Shown: one piece after another, positions 43,846-54,213 of the stretch | How positions within the stretch are numbered: position 1 is the stretch's first letter | How the letters are laid out: each line of letters opens with the position of its first letter | NCBI GenBank assembly: GCA_963766445.1 | Contig: CAVXZW010000015.1 | Location: forward strand, 124,001-188,000 | Reading direction: 5' to 3' | DNA: 64,000 bases | Origin: JAICYJ01 sp963766445 | Lineage (GTDB): Bacteria > Actinomycetota > Thermoleophilia > Gaiellales > JAICJC01 | Notes under the pieces: generated by a model | Database searches by the model: none | What the model was told of the DNA's origin: nothing | Seen by the model: only the letters and a program-made list of their open reading frames with translations | Position numbers and translations under genes: made by a program

Positions 43846-44910
43846 GTGTCCCCCGTCGAATCGCCGAACAGCAGCTCGGCCGCTCCGCAAGACGGGCACG
43901 TGATCGCAGGCCCGCGGCCCTTTCGCCGGAACATCACGATCGGGTTGCTGGTCGGGGTGCCGCTCAGCCTGATCTTCATGTTCCTCGCGGTGCGCGGCCT
44001 GCAGCCTGGTGAGGTCGCGGACGCCCTGCGCGGGGCCGACCCGCTGCCGGTTGCCGGCGCGGTCGCCCTGATCGGCGGCATCTACTCGGTTCAGGCGGCG
44101 CGCTGGCGCTGGATCACGCGCCGCTCGGCTCGAATGCGCTGGCGCAGCTTCCTGCGGCTGGTGATCGCGAGCGTGGCGGTGAACAATGTCATCCCCGGCC
44201 GACCGGGTGAGCTGATGCGCGGCTACTGGCTGGGCCGCGCCGCCCGCATCCCCCAGAACCGCGCCTTCTCGACGGTGCTGGTCGACCGCTCATCCGACGT
44301 CCTCTTCCTGGTGGTGGCATTCAGCCTGATCTTTCCGTTCGTACCGCACCGATCGTGGCTGCGGCACGTGTTCCTGGCCGCCCTGGTGGTCGGCGGGCTG
44401 CTGTGCCTCGTGCTGGCGGTCGCGCGACTGCACACCGGGGGACAGCGGCTTGCACCGGCGCGGGTGCTCGACCGGCTGCGCAGGTCGCGGCCGGGCAGGC
44501 AGCTGAGCGGACTGGTGCACGGCACGGGCGCGCTCGTCAACAGGCGCGACGCGGTGGTGGTGATGGCGTTCACGGCCGCCGGCTGGAGCTGCTGGGCACT
44601 CGCCGCGTGGCTGGTGGCCGACTCGCTCGGCATCGGCGTGTCGCCGCTGGAGGTCGCGTTCCTCACCACGGTCATCAACCTCGGCGCGGCGATCCCATCG
44701 TCGCCGGGGTTCGTGGGAACCTTCCAGTGGCTGTGCGTCTCGGGCATGGCGCTGTTCGGGGTCGGTCAGGCCGAGGCGCTCGCCTTCTCGATCATCATGC
44801 AGGCGATCTGGTACATCCCCACCACCGCGGCCGGCGTGGTCCTGCTGATGCACAGCGGCATCACGGCATGGTCGTCTGAAGGGATGGCGGACCTTTCCTC
44901 GCCGGTATGA
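43846..44910 (+). CDS. Flippase-like membrane protein (UPF0104 / LPG-synthase TM family)
   Basis: Predicted polytopic membrane protein of 354 residues with about eight helices, related to the transmembrane domain of lysylphosphatidylglycerol synthase and to AglD. Motifs are VASVAVNNVIPGRPGELMRGYWL (here IASVAVNNVIPGRPGELMRG), LVDRSSDVLFLVV, and NLGAAIPSSPGFVGTFQWLCVSGMALFGV. These proteins are proposed to flip lipid-linked sugars. The next gene is a dolichol-phosphate-type glycosyltransferase, which supports a lipid-glycan role. GTG 43846 is chosen over the upstream frame opening because of the -10 box. Confidence 0.8.
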   Translation: MSPVESPNSSSAAPQDGHVIAGPRPFRRNITIGLLVGVPLSLIFMFLAVRGLQPGEVADALRGADPLPVAGAVALIGGIYSVQAARWRWITRRSARMRWRSFLRLVIASVAVNNVIPGRPGELMRGYWLGRAARIPQNRAFSTVLVDRSSDVLFLVVAFSLIFPFVPHRSWLRHVFLAALVVGGLLCLVLAVARLHTGGQRLAPARVLDRLRRSRPGRQLSGLVHGTGALVNRRDAVVVMAFTAAGWSCWALAAWLVADSLGIGVSPLEVAFLTTVINLGAAIPSSPGFVGTFQWLCVSGMALFGVGQAEALAFSIIMQAIWYIPTTAAGVVLLMHSGITAWSSEGMADLSSPV

Positions 44911-44937
44911 TCCTGCCGGCCCGCAGCGCGGCCACCT

Positions 44938-46595
44938 ATGACCAAGGTCGTTATCACCATGCCCGCGTACCACGCGGCGGACACGCTCGAGCGCACCGTC
45001 GCCGACATCCCGGTCGGGATCGCGGATGAGCTGATCCTGGTCGACGACGCCAGCGGCGACGAAACCGTCGCGGTCGCCCGCAAGCTCAACATCACGGTGT
45101 ACGTCCACGACGAGAACCGTGGCTACGGCGGCAACCAGAAGACGTGTTACGCCGGGCGCTGGAGCACGGCGCCGACATCGTGGTGATGCTGCATCCCGAC
45201 TACCAGTACGACCCCACCGCCGTGCCGCTGTTGATCGCGCCGCTGCTGGCCGGACGTGCCGACATGACGTTCGGCTCACGCTTCGCCGGTCTCTCCGACC
45301 CGCGCGGCGGCGGCATGCCGCTCTACCGGTACCTGGGCAATCGCACCGCAACGACGCTCGAGAACCTGATGCTGGGTTCGCGGTTCACGGAGCTTCACAG
45401 CGGGCTCCGCGCCTACACACGCCGCTGCCTGCTGGAGCTTCCGATCCTGCGCTACAGCGACGACTTCGTGTTCGACTCACAGCTGATCGTGGACGCCGTC
45501 ACCACCGGCCAGCGCGTCGTCGAGGTGCCGATCGAGACGCGCTACACCAAGGAGTCATCGTCGATCTCGGTCGCCAGATCGCTGCGCTACGTCGCGCACA
45601 GCCTGGCCTACTGTGGGCGGCGCACCGCGACGCGCGGACGCCGCGGCCGCCGTTCGGCCGTCACCTTCTCCGGCGCGCGCCAGCGGCGCCCGTCGCTCCG
45701 GGGACGTGTCGAGCACACGTGCGCACTCTGCGGCTCCACCGAGGCGGCGTTGCTGTATCCGGCCAACATCACCGGCGAGGCATCGGTCAGCGAGTTCTCG
45801 TGCACCAGCGGCGGCCTCGCCCGCCACGACGACATCGTCCGCTGCCTGGACTGCGGCATGACCAGCTCTCGGCCGGCCGACACGCCGGAACGGATCGTCG
45901 AGAACTACACGGCGATGGTGGACGAGCAGTACCTGTCCGAGGAGCAGGGCCGGCGCGAGCTGTTCCGATGGGTGATCGACCGGCTGGACGGCTACCTGCT
46001 GCCCGGCCGGCGGTTGCTGGAGGTGGGCTCGAATGCGGGGCTCTTCCTGTCGGTCGCCGAGCAGGCGGGATGGGATGCGAAGGGCATCGAGCCCAGCCAC
46101 TGGGCGGTCGAGACCGGCAGGCGATTATTCGACGTCGATCTGGTACAGGGCACGGTCGAAACGCTCGACGCCGAGCCGGGCAGCCGCGACGCGGTGGTGA
46201 TGCTGGACGTGCTCGAGCATCTGGTGGATCCGCTGGACACGCTTCGCCGGCTGCGCGGCGTGCTTCACGACGAGGGCATGCTGGCGCTTTCCACCGTGAA
46301 CATGGCCGGCCTGCATGCGCGGATGCGCCATGGCAGCTGGCCCTGGTTCATCCGGCCGCATCTCCACTACTTCACCCCCGAGACGCTCGACATGATGCTG
46401 CACAAAGCCGGCTTCACGCTGGTGGAATGGCGGGTCGTGCCGCGCACGTTTCACGCCTCCTACATCGCCGGGCGGCTCGCATCCAGCCACGGCGCGGCCG
46501 GGCGGGCCGCGCAGCGAGTGACACACGTGGTCGATCCACGGGTGCCGGTGGGCTGGCTGGGTGACGTGGTGTTCGTGTTGGCACGACCGGCCTGA
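44938..46595 (+). CDS. Glycosyltransferase family 2 fused to zinc-ribbon SAM methyltransferase (one frameshift)
   Basis: Residues 1-235 are a GT2 domain of the dolichol-phosphate mannosyltransferase type (VVITMPAYHAADTLERTVADIP, ELILVDDASGDETV, HPDYQYDP, GSRFAGL). A one-base loss near 45150 splits it. After an Arg-rich linker of about 30 residues, a CxxC...CxxC ribbon (CALCGS, CLDCGM) opens a class I methyltransferase with LLEVGSNAGLFLSVAEQAGW and VVMLDVLEHLVDPLDTLRRL. The second frame runs through both domains with no stop. A true bifunctional enzyme or a fusion by a missing stop are both possible; a GTG at 45708 could start a separate methyltransferase. Likely glycolipid or surface-sugar synthesis with the flippase. 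Confidence 0.78.
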
Positions 46596-46657
46596 GGCGG
46601 TCGGCAGACCGTTTCGCGCATGTTCGCTGGTTGCCTCCGAGACTGCTCTTGGAGACA

Positions 46658-47968
46658 ATGGCGCGCGTGGCGGCGCCGGAGTTTCGATATGCGCGGAGTG
46701 GCGGAGTCGCGATCGCCTACCAGGTCGTGGGTGAGGGAGACACCGATCTGGTCTACGTGCCCGACTACATGTCGAACCTCGTCTATGGGTGGGAATATCC
46801 GAGGTGGCGTGATTTCTACCTCCAGCTGTCCTCCCGCTTCAGGCTGATCCTGTTCGACAAGCGTGGCACCGGCCTGTCCGACCACGGCGGCCAGTTCGCG
46901 ACCCTGGAGACTCGGATGGAGGATCTCCACGCCGTGTTGGACGCAGCGGGGTCGGCCAGGACGGTGATCCTTGCCTCCCACGAAGGTTGTGGCATGGCCG
47001 CCCTGTATGCAGCGACCTACCCGGAACGGACCGCCGCGCTGGCGCTGTTCCATCCCCGGGCATACGGCCACGGGCTCGAAGATCCAGATACCATCGCCTC
47101 GCTCGCTGATCTCCGCGATCGCTGGGGAACCGACGCGATGTCTGACGAGATCATGCGCGACGGGTGTCCGAGCTTGTTTCCAAGCGACGAGGAGCGGCGC
47201 TGGTTCGCAAACTACCTCCGTATCGGCGCAAGCCCAGCGGTGGCGTATGCCCTCAACCGTGCCTTCGAGGAGACCGACCTGCGCGATGTCTTGCCGGCGG
47301 TGCGCGTACCGACGGTGGTGCTGCATCGCAGGTCCGACCGGGCCAACGCCCTTGACGTTGCAACGCGTATCCCTTCGTCGCAAACGATGCTGGTTAGCGG
47401 CGACGACTACCTCGAGATCCACCTCTCTCCGGAAATCACCGACCTGGTTGCGGAGTTTGTCTCCGGCCAGGCGGTCCCGGAGGTTCCCGACAGCGTGCTG
47501 GCAACGGTCATGTTCACCGACATCGTGGCCTCCACCGAGAGCGCGGCCAGCCTCGGAGACAGCGCATGGCGCGACCTGCTGGCCCGCCACCACGCGGTGG
47601 TGCGACGCGAGCTGGGGCGGTTCCGCGGGGAGGAGCGCGACACGGCCGGAGACGGCTTCTTCGCGACGTTCGACGGGCCAGCGCGGGCGATCCGCTGCGG
47701 TCAGGCCATCGTGGCCGGACTCGATCCGCTCGGACTCGAAGCCCGAATCGGTATCCACATCGGCGAGTGCGAGGTGCACGAGAGCAAGCTCGCAGGCCTC
47801 GCGGTGGTGATCGGCGCGCGCATCTCTGCCGAAGCCGGCAGTGGGGAGGTGCTTGTCTCGGGAACGGTCAGGGACCTGGTCGCCGGATCCGGCCTCGAGT
47901 TCTCCGACCGCGGCCAGCGCGAACTAAAAGGCGTCCCGGGGAAGTGGCCGCTCTACGCGGTGGCGTGA
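46658..47968 (+). CDS. Alpha/beta-hydrolase-like domain fused to class III nucleotidyl cyclase
   Basis: About 436 residues. Residues 1-265 are an alpha/beta-hydrolase fold (FRYARSGGVAIAYQVVGEG, RLILFDKRGTGLSDHGG). The nucleophile elbow reads ASHEGCG where relatives have VSEGG, so the catalytic Ser position appears to be His, and the domain may be a sensor. Residues 285-436 are a class III cyclase: VMFTDIVASTESAASLGD with the first metal Asp, DTAGDGFFATFDGPARAI with the second, then RIGIHIGECE and the C-terminal ELKGVPGKWPLYAV. Cyclic AMP production is likely. The start is uncertain (46631, 46658 or 46667). Confidence 0.82.
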   Translation: MARVAAPEFRYARSGGVAIAYQVVGEGDTDLVYVPDYMSNLVYGWEYPRWRDFYLQLSSRFRLILFDKRGTGLSDHGGQFATLETRMEDLHAVLDAAGSARTVILASHEGCGMAALYAATYPERTAALALFHPRAYGHGLEDPDTIASLADLRDRWGTDAMSDEIMRDGCPSLFPSDEERRWFANYLRIGASPAVAYALNRAFEETDLRDVLPAVRVPTVVLHRRSDRANALDVATRIPSSQTMLVSGDDYLEIHLSPEITDLVAEFVSGQAVPEVPDSVLATVMFTDIVASTESAASLGDSAWRDLLARHHAVVRRELGRFRGEERDTAGDGFFATFDGPARAIRCGQAIVAGLDPLGLEARIGIHIGECEVHESKLAGLAVVIGARISAEAGSGEVLVSGTVRDLVAGSGLEFSDRGQRELKGVPGKWPLYAVA

Positions 47969-48129
47969 TACCACGACGGAGCGCCTAGATCGGTGGATTC
48001 TGTGAGCGGCGCATCTGGCCACGGCCGCCGAGAGAGGCTGAGGCGCGCGATCGACGCGGCTAGGGGGCGGCGTGAGACACGCATTCGACCGCGGCATCTG
48101 GGCGGCGGACGCTTCGTAGCGCCAGGTCG

Positions 48130-48135
48130 TAGACT
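48130..48135 (+). promoter_or_regulatory. -10 box (TAGACT) of the sensor kinase gene, leaderless type
   Basis: TAGACT lies 6 nt before the GTG at 48142. Confidence 0.55.
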
Positions 48136-48141
48136 CGACCG

Positions 48142-49844
48142 GTGACGATGATCTGCACTGCGTGTGGTCATGAGAACCCGAAGGCGAACAGGTTTTGCGG
48201 CCATTGCGGGACGCCGCTGCGGGAGCCGGCCCAGCGGGTGGCGGAGCAGCGCAGCCCGAATCGGACCGCAGGGAACGAGCACCTTGAGGTGGAGCTGCGC
48301 GCGTTGACCCTGGAGGCGAGCGCCTCGGAGCGGCGCCTGCTCGACGTTCTCGAGGGTGTGCAGCTGGTGGCGGTGAGCACTGGCCTCGACGGACGGATCA
48401 GGTTCTGCAACCGATACCTGTGTGAGCTCACCGGGTGGGCGCGGGAAGAGCTCCTCGGCCGCGTCTGGGCAGAGACGTTCAATCCCCAAAGCACGATCGT
48501 CGAGCAGCTGGCGGCCGGCAGGGTGGCAGACCACGAGGAGGCTCCGCTCCGCACCCGATCGGGAGAGATTCGCGAGATCTCGTGGAGCACGACCCTCGAC
48601 CGCGACGCGGACGGCGAGATCACCGGTGCCACCGGGATCGGGCAGGACGTGACCGAGCGGAACCAGGCGGCCGCCGATCTGCGCCGGCTCGCACAGCAGC
48701 AGGCGGCCCTGCGCCGGGTGGCCACCTGCGTCGCGTCGGAAATCGACTCATCCAGCGTGTTCGATCTCGTGGCGGAGGAGGTAGCCTGCCTGCTCAGCGG
48801 ACGCTCGGCGAACGTCGTCCGGTTCGAGCCTGAGGCCGGCGCCGGCACAATGGTGGGCGGTTGGACTCGCGGCTTCCGCGCTGCCCGTCGGCTCGCGGGT
48901 CACGTTCGACGGTCACCGCCGTGGGGCAGGTGCGGCGACACAACCGTGCCGCCCGCGTTGATGACTACTCGAATGTCGCCGGCGAGTTCGCGGCGGTGAT
49001 CAGAGACCTCGGCATCGAAGCGTCGGTAGCAGCCCCGATCCGCGTCGCCGGGGAGCTCTGGGGCGCCATCGTCGTCTCGACCACCCGCGACGCGCCACTT
49101 AGTTCGGACTCCGAAGCGCGCATCGAGGAGTTCGCCGAGCTGGTTGCCCTGGGGCTGGCGAGCGCCGCAGCACGCGCGGAACTGGCCGCTTCACGAGCTC
49201 GCATCGTCGCCGCCGGCGACGCCGAGCGCCGTCGGCTGGAGCGAAACCTTCATGACGGGGCGCAACAACGGTTGGTGTCGCTCTCGCTCGCGTTGCGCAT
49301 GGACCGCTCAAGGCTCGACAGCGCCAGTGAGGCAGCGGTCATGCTTGACGCCGCAAGCGATCAGCTGCTGCAGGCGCTCGCCGAACTGCGAGAGCTCCGC
49401 GCGGCATCCATCCCGCCATTCTCACGCGATCAAGGTCTGCGCGCCGCGGTGGAGGCACTTGCCCGGCGCAGTCCGGTGCCGGTCGAGCTCGAGGTCGACC
49501 CGCCGCAGGACATTCCGCCGCAGGTCGAGGCGGCGTCCTACTACGTCATCTCGGAAGCCCTCACGAACGCTGCGAAGTATGCGGACGCCCAAACCGTCCG
49601 GGTGAGCGTGCACCGCAACGATGCACGACTCCAGGTCGAGGTCGCCGACGACGGCCGTGGGAGTGCCGATCGCAGGCTGGGAAGCGGCCTGAACGGACCG
49701 CTCGCGGATCGGGTTGGCGCACTTGGCGGACATCTTCGCGTCGTCAGCCCCGCCGGCGTCGGTACCACCGTTACGGCGGACATGCCGATCGCGGAGACGT
49801 TGGGCGCGAACCCGTCGACGGCGACGAACGGGACACATGGGTAG
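48142..49844 (+). CDS. Zinc-ribbon/PAS/GAF sensor histidine kinase, NarL-partner type (two frameshifts)
   Basis: Order of domains: N-terminal zinc ribbon (CTACGHENPKANRFCGHCG), PAS (LLDVLEGVQLVAVSTGLDGRIRFCNRYLCELTGWAREELLG to IGQDVTERNQ), GAF (RRVATCVASEIDSSSVFDLVAEEVACLL, RVDDYSNVAGEFAAV, AAPIRVAGELWGAIVV), HisKA_3 with the phospho-acceptor His in RRRLERNLHDGAQQRLVSLSL, and HATPase (EALTNAAKYADA, VADDGRGSADRRLGSGLNG). Two small indels between about 48885 and 48950 split the GAF domain. No transmembrane segment, so it is cytoplasmic. No response regulator gene is adjacent. Confidence 0.84.
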
Positions 49845-49858
49845 TACGCGGCGGTGCG

Positions 49859-49879
49859 GCGGTCAGACCCGCTGACCGC
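49859..49879 (+). terminator. Hairpin after the sensor kinase gene
   Basis: GCGGTCAG, loop acccg, CTGACCGC: a perfect 8-bp stem starting 14 bp after the stop codon. There is no T-run. The rest of 49845-50126 shows no gene. Confidence 0.4.
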
Positions 49880-50126
49880 GGGCGGCGCAGCGGGTGCCGG
49901 CGGAGGCGTGGATGGTCTGGTGGTGAGAGCAGAGCAGTCGTCGCAGCAGGTGCGCATCTTTCGATCACGCTTCCCGCTCTGGATCGCAGAACATGTGGGG
50001 GTGGTTCGGCATGAGGCCAGTCTTGCCTCTAAGCAGCCGCCTCGCAGCAGGGTAAACCCCACAGCTACGTTCGCGTTTCGCCACCATCACTGGGGGCTGG
50101 CCGCACCAAGGGCGCCCGGGTTGGGG

Positions 50127-50809
50127 TCAGTGCTGTTCTTGGGCGATCTGCTCGTATTCTGTTGCCGCGTTTTCGGCGCTGTCGGGTTCGAACCACTCGG
50201 GATTCGGATACCTGCTCTCGCGGAGCGCCGTTGCCAGCGCGTCAGCATCAAAGGCGCTACGACGATGCTCCACCGTCGTTCCAAACACCGTCCAATAGGC
50301 CCAGCCGGATTCGCCCTGGTACGGCATCCCCACGCTGCCGGCGTTGACCAGTCGCCGGTTTGCCACCACCCGGTCGAACTGGACGTGGGTATGCCCGGAC
50401 ACGACCAGGGCTTCGTCGACGCCGTCCAGCATCGGCTCGACCCGTGCGACCGTCGACACGGCGGTGACAATGTCCTCGTCACTGCGCGGCGAGCCGTGGC
50501 AAAAGCACACCGCGCCGAGACCATCGACGTCGATCGTGACGGTCGTGGGTAACCCGGCGAGCCACGCGACCCTTCCCTCGACCGACGCGCTCTCGGACCC
50601 ATTCGCTGGGATCGCGGTCACAGTTCCCACGCACCCAGACCAGCGGCACGGCGACGGCGTCCAGAAGCTCTAGCGTCTCCACCGGCAGCGGCCCTTCCAC
50701 CACATCACCGCCCACCACCATGCTCGGCACCCGAGCCAGGAACGTCGGCAAGCACCGCCTCCAGCGCCGGAGCGTTGCCATGAATGTCATACAGCGCGGC
50801 GACCCTCAC
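50127..50809 (-). CDS. Metallophosphatase-family protein (YfcE-like; two frameshifts)
   Basis: Calcineurin-like phosphoesterase of about 225 residues. VAALYDIHGNAPALEAVLADVP gives the first metal site (DxH). After an indel near 50745 comes VPSMVVGGDVVEGP (GD) and VPLVWVRGNCDRD (GNxD). After another near 50580 comes AVCFCHGSPRSDEDI and VVSGHTHVQFDR (GHxH). All metal motifs survive. GTG 50809 follows a TATCGT box by 6 nt. The substrate is unknown. Confidence 0.8.
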
Positions 50810-50815
50810 CGCGAC

Positions 50816-50821
50816 ACGATA
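50816..50821 (-). promoter_or_regulatory. -10 box (TATCGT) of the metallophosphatase gene, leaderless type
   Basis: The minus-strand TATCGT lies 6 nt before the GTG at 50809. Confidence 0.5.
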
Positions 50822-51014
50822 TCGTCGATCCCGAGCCACCTCCAGGCTCATGCCGCGCGCTCGGTTCCGGAGGCGACCGTCGGTTGATCTCGGGTGGGGC
50901 GCCCGACGGTTTGCGGCGCCCTCGGCCTCGGTGGTTCTCGGTGGGTCCGGGTGACACCCGAGTGACACCCGAGACCCGAACCCTGGGGCGCCCACGTCGG
51001 CTCCCCGGGATCGG

Positions 51015-52882
51015 TCAGCCCCGGCGTGCCTGGTCGACCGCGTACGCCGCGACGATCAGCCCGATGTGGCTGAAGGCCTGCGGGAAGTTGCCGAGCTGCT
51101 CGCCGGTGGCGGCGTCGATCTCCTCCGCCAGCAGGCCGAGATCGTTGGCGTAGCCGGCGAGCCGGTCGAACAGCGCCTGGGGCCCGTCGACCTCGCCGGC
51201 CTGGGCGAGGCACGAGACGAGCCAGAACGAGCAGATCACGAAGGTGCCCTCCTCGCCCTTGAGGCCGTCGGCGTTCAGGCCCTCCTCGTTGCGGTAGCGC
51301 AGCACAAGCCCGTCCTCGGTCAGGTCTCGGCGATGGCCGCGATGGTCGCCCGCATCCGCGGGTCGGTCGGCGGGCAGGAACCCCAACAACGGCATCAGCA
51401 GGGCGGCCGCGTCGAGCTCGTCGCTGTCGAAGGACTGGGCGTAGGCGGCGCTGCACGCTCCAGCCGCGCTCGAGTACAGCGGCGCGGATCGTCGCGCGCC
51501 TCGGACCAGCGCTCGGGATCCGCACGCTCGCCCAGGTGCGGCGCCAGCCTCACCGCCCGGTCGAGCGCCACCCAGCAGAGCACCTTCGACGACAGGTGGT
51601 GGCGCGGGTCGCCGCGCATCTCCCACATGCCGGCGTTGGGTTGGTGCCAACGGGCGCGGCCGTGTCGGCCATGTACGCCGGCGAAGCGCTGGATTCGGGA
51701 TGGAGCTCGCCTAGCCGCTCCGTGAGGTCGAGCGCGATGAGCAGCTCGCCGTAGACGTCGAGCTGCTTCTGGTTCCAGGCCCCGTTGCCGATGCGCACGG
51801 GCGCCGACCCCCGCCAGCCGGACAGGTGGGGGAGCTCACGTTCGGAAGGTCGTGCTCGCCGCGATGCCGAACATGATCTGCTGCTCGTCGCTGTCTGAGG
51901 TGCCCGCCTGCCGAGCTCGTCATGAACGAGACGAAGTCGTGGGCCTCGTCCGGGCAGCTGCCGATGTAGAGCGCCTCCATCGTTAGGCTGGCGTCGCGCA
52001 TCCAGGCGTAGCGGTAGTCCCAGTTCCGCTCGCCACCGATGATCTCGGGTAGCGAGGTCGTCGGCGCCGCCACGATGGCGCCGGTCGGGCGGTAGGTGAG
52101 ACCGTGCAGGACGCGTGCATGAGTGCGCACGAGGTCGTGACGCGGACCGTCGTAGACGTCGTGCTCGGCCTCCCAGGAGCGCCAGCCCTCGGCCGTGTCG
52201 ATAATGCGCTCGGCCACCCTGCAGGCCGGCGTCGGCAGGGGCGCCGGCTGGTCGGAGGCGCCCAACGCAGGGCGAAGCCGACTCGTACCGTTCTCGACCG
52301 TGAACGTCCCTCGCATCGTCGCGTCGCGACCTCGACGGGGACGCCGGCGGTGACCGCGATCTGATTCGGGCCGCCGAACGTCCGGCCCCCGTCGCCGGTC
52401 CGCGGAACAGCGGCCGCACCAGCCCGTACTCGGGACGCGGCGCGAGCTCCAGCAGAGCTCGACCACGCCTAGATGCCCTCGACCAGCCGCAACAGCTCGT
52501 GCGGGGCCTCCAGGCCGAGCTCGTGCCCGCGCTGGCCCCGGCCTTGAACATCATCGCGTCGCTGACCAACGCCACGCCCGACGCGGTCATGAAGTGGTCT
52601 CGAGCACCAGCGTTCCCGGCAGATACCGGCGCTTCGCGGTGAACGGCTCTGTCGGCGTCAGCGACCAGTGACCGGCGCCCGCGCCCAAGATGCGGGCGAA
52701 CACGGCCGGGCTGTCGTAACGGGGAAGGCACAGCCAGTCGATCGATCCGTCGCTGGCCACCAAGGCCGCCGAGTTGCAGTCGGCGATCAGGCCGTACTCG
52801 GCGATCGGAAGTGAATCGTCGGCCGCGCGGATGGCGGTCAGGGACGGATCGGTGCCGGGGTCTCGGTCGTCTGCGATGCCAT
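51015..52882 (-). pseudogene. GH15 glucoamylase/trehalase-like gene with many frameshifts
   Basis: Pieces of one glycoside hydrolase family 15 protein lie in order but in changing frames. From ATG 52882 (AAGGAG site just upstream): MASQTTETPAP, then LPIAEYGLIADCNSAALVASDGSIDWLCLPRYDSPAVFARILG, LELAPRPEYGLVRPLF, GLTYRPTGAIVAAPTTSLPEIIGGERNWDYRYAWMRDASLTMEAL (the conserved WDYRYAWMRD block), SHIGLIVAAY and other C-terminal pieces ending DQARRG. I estimate eight or more breaks in 1.9 kb, clearly denser than in other genes. It may be a real pseudogene or a low-quality stretch. Intact, it would hydrolyse trehalose or alpha-glucans. Confidence 0.75.
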
Positions 52883-53173
52883 CGTGCTCCTTGGTTGGGT
52901 CACCTCCCTGTCACCGCTGCCGCCAGGACGTTACGACCATACCTAACGTCTCGCTCAGCCGGCTGTAAGACACATGGGCCGCGTCCTGATCGACCTGGGC
53001 CGTAATGCCGCTGGCCAGGGCGGATCGACAGTTGCTCTGGTCCGCCGAACCACTGCAGCTGGTGCGACGCCCGGCCCCAGGGACGCAATCGAGTGACACT
53101 TTCAGTGCCACCGCGAGCGGCGAGCAATATCCGCAAGCGCCAGGGTCTGCCTATGGAAGCGCGTTTCAGGCCA
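52883..53173. other. Gene-free stretch between the GH15 remnant and tRNA-Phe
   Basis: No convincing frame. An imperfect hairpin, GTGaCACTttcAGTGcCAC, lies near 53093-53111. Nothing else is recognisable. Confidence 0.4.
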
Positions 53174-53246
53174 TGGCGAGGGGCAGAGTCGAACTGCCGA
53201 CACCGCGATTTTCAGTCGCGTGCTCTACCAACTGAGCTACCTCGCC
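53174..53246 (-). tRNA. tRNA-Phe (GAA)
   Basis: On the minus strand the sequence folds as a full cloverleaf: acceptor GGCGAGG/CCTCGCC, D-arm GCTC-AGTTGGTA-GAGC, anticodon stem CGCGA/TCGCG with loop CTGAAAA (anticodon GAA), variable loop GTGTC, T-arm GGCAG-TTCGACT-CTGCC, and discriminator A at 53174. The 3' CCA is not encoded. No tRNA neighbours are seen. Confidence 0.95.
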
Positions 53247-53394
53247 GCGGGCGTCAGTCTACCGCGGGCGCCGCCGCGGACGGCAACACAGATGAGCGGC
53301 CTCCGGGACGGTGATACCGCTCCGCGAAGGCCGCTCTGTGCCACCCATCCCACCACTCGCGGCCGGCCGCGTCAAGGGGGGTCGCCCGATTCGT

Positions 53395-54213
53395 TCAGCT
53401 GAGCACGGGCTCGAACTCGACCAGCACCGTGTCCAGCGCGGCCGCGTCCATCAGCTCGCCGGCGTTGCCGCGGTTGATGGCGATCGACAGCCGCTGCTCC
53501 GAGTCCTCGTAGAGGACGAGATCGCCCCGGTCGACGTCGGCGAACGTGCGCGCGCAGGTCGCGAAGTAGCTGTCGTCGCCGAGCGTCACCTCGACCCTGC
53601 GGCCGCTCTCGAACCGCTCGCCGAGGTCGGCCAGCACCGCCGACAGCTGGATGTTCCCGAACCGGTCGAGCTGCTGGACCGTGGCCGTCAGCAGCGTCCC
53701 CTCCACGCTCGTCGCCAGCTCTCGCGCACGCACCAGCGTGTCCGGGTCGACCGCGTGCCCCAGCCGCTCGGGGTCGAGCCCGGCCGCCAGGTGGCCGCTC
53801 ACGGGCGCGAACACGTCGCGGCCATGGAACGTGCGCGACACCGAATCCAGCATGTACTCGGAGCTGGTGATCTCGACCGCCAGCTCGATGCCCCCGCTGG
53901 CCTCTGCGGCCGCGATCAGCAGCCCGTTGTCGGGCCCAACGAACAGCCGTCCGTCGGCGCTGCGCACGCAGATCGCCCGCCGCTCGGATCCCACGCCGGG
54001 GTCGACCACCGCCATGTGCACGCCCACGGGCAGGTAGGGCACCGACGCCGCCAGCACCCGCGACCCCTGCCCGACCGACTGCGGCTCGATGCCGTGCGCC
54101 AGGTGGATCACCTCGGCCTCCGGGCAGGTGCGGACGATCACCCCGTGGCAGACGCCGACGAACGGATCCGACGATCCGAAGTCGGACAGAAACGTGACGA
54201 CCGGCCGGCTCAT
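53395..54213 (-). CDS. SAM hydroxide adenosyltransferase / SAM hydrolase (DUF62 family)
   Basis: Family that splits S-adenosylmethionine with water to adenosine and methionine, related to fluorinase and chlorinase. The 272-residue protein has VTFLSDFGSSDPFVGVCHGVI at the start, VHMAVVDPGVGSERRAICV near residue 65 (the catalytic Asp region), FVGPDNGLL, and FHGRDVFAPVSGHLAAG holding His and Arg of the family triad. The C-terminal domain follows. The ATG overlaps the cobA/hemD stop (ATGA). Its place at the end of a tetrapyrrole operon, after a SAM-using methyltransferase, is notable. Confidence 0.85.
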   Translation of the reverse strand: MSRPVVTFLSDFGSSDPFVGVCHGVIVRTCPEAEVIHLAHGIEPQSVGQGSRVLAASVPYLPVGVHMAVVDPGVGSERRAICVRSADGRLFVGPDNGLLIAAAEASGGIELAVEITSSEYMLDSVSRTFHGRDVFAPVSGHLAAGLDPERLGHAVDPDTLVRARELATSVEGTLLTATVQQLDRFGNIQLSAVLADLGERFESGRRVEVTLGDDSYFATCARTFADVDRGDLVLYEDSEQRLSIAINRGNAGELMDAAALDTVLVEFEPVLS

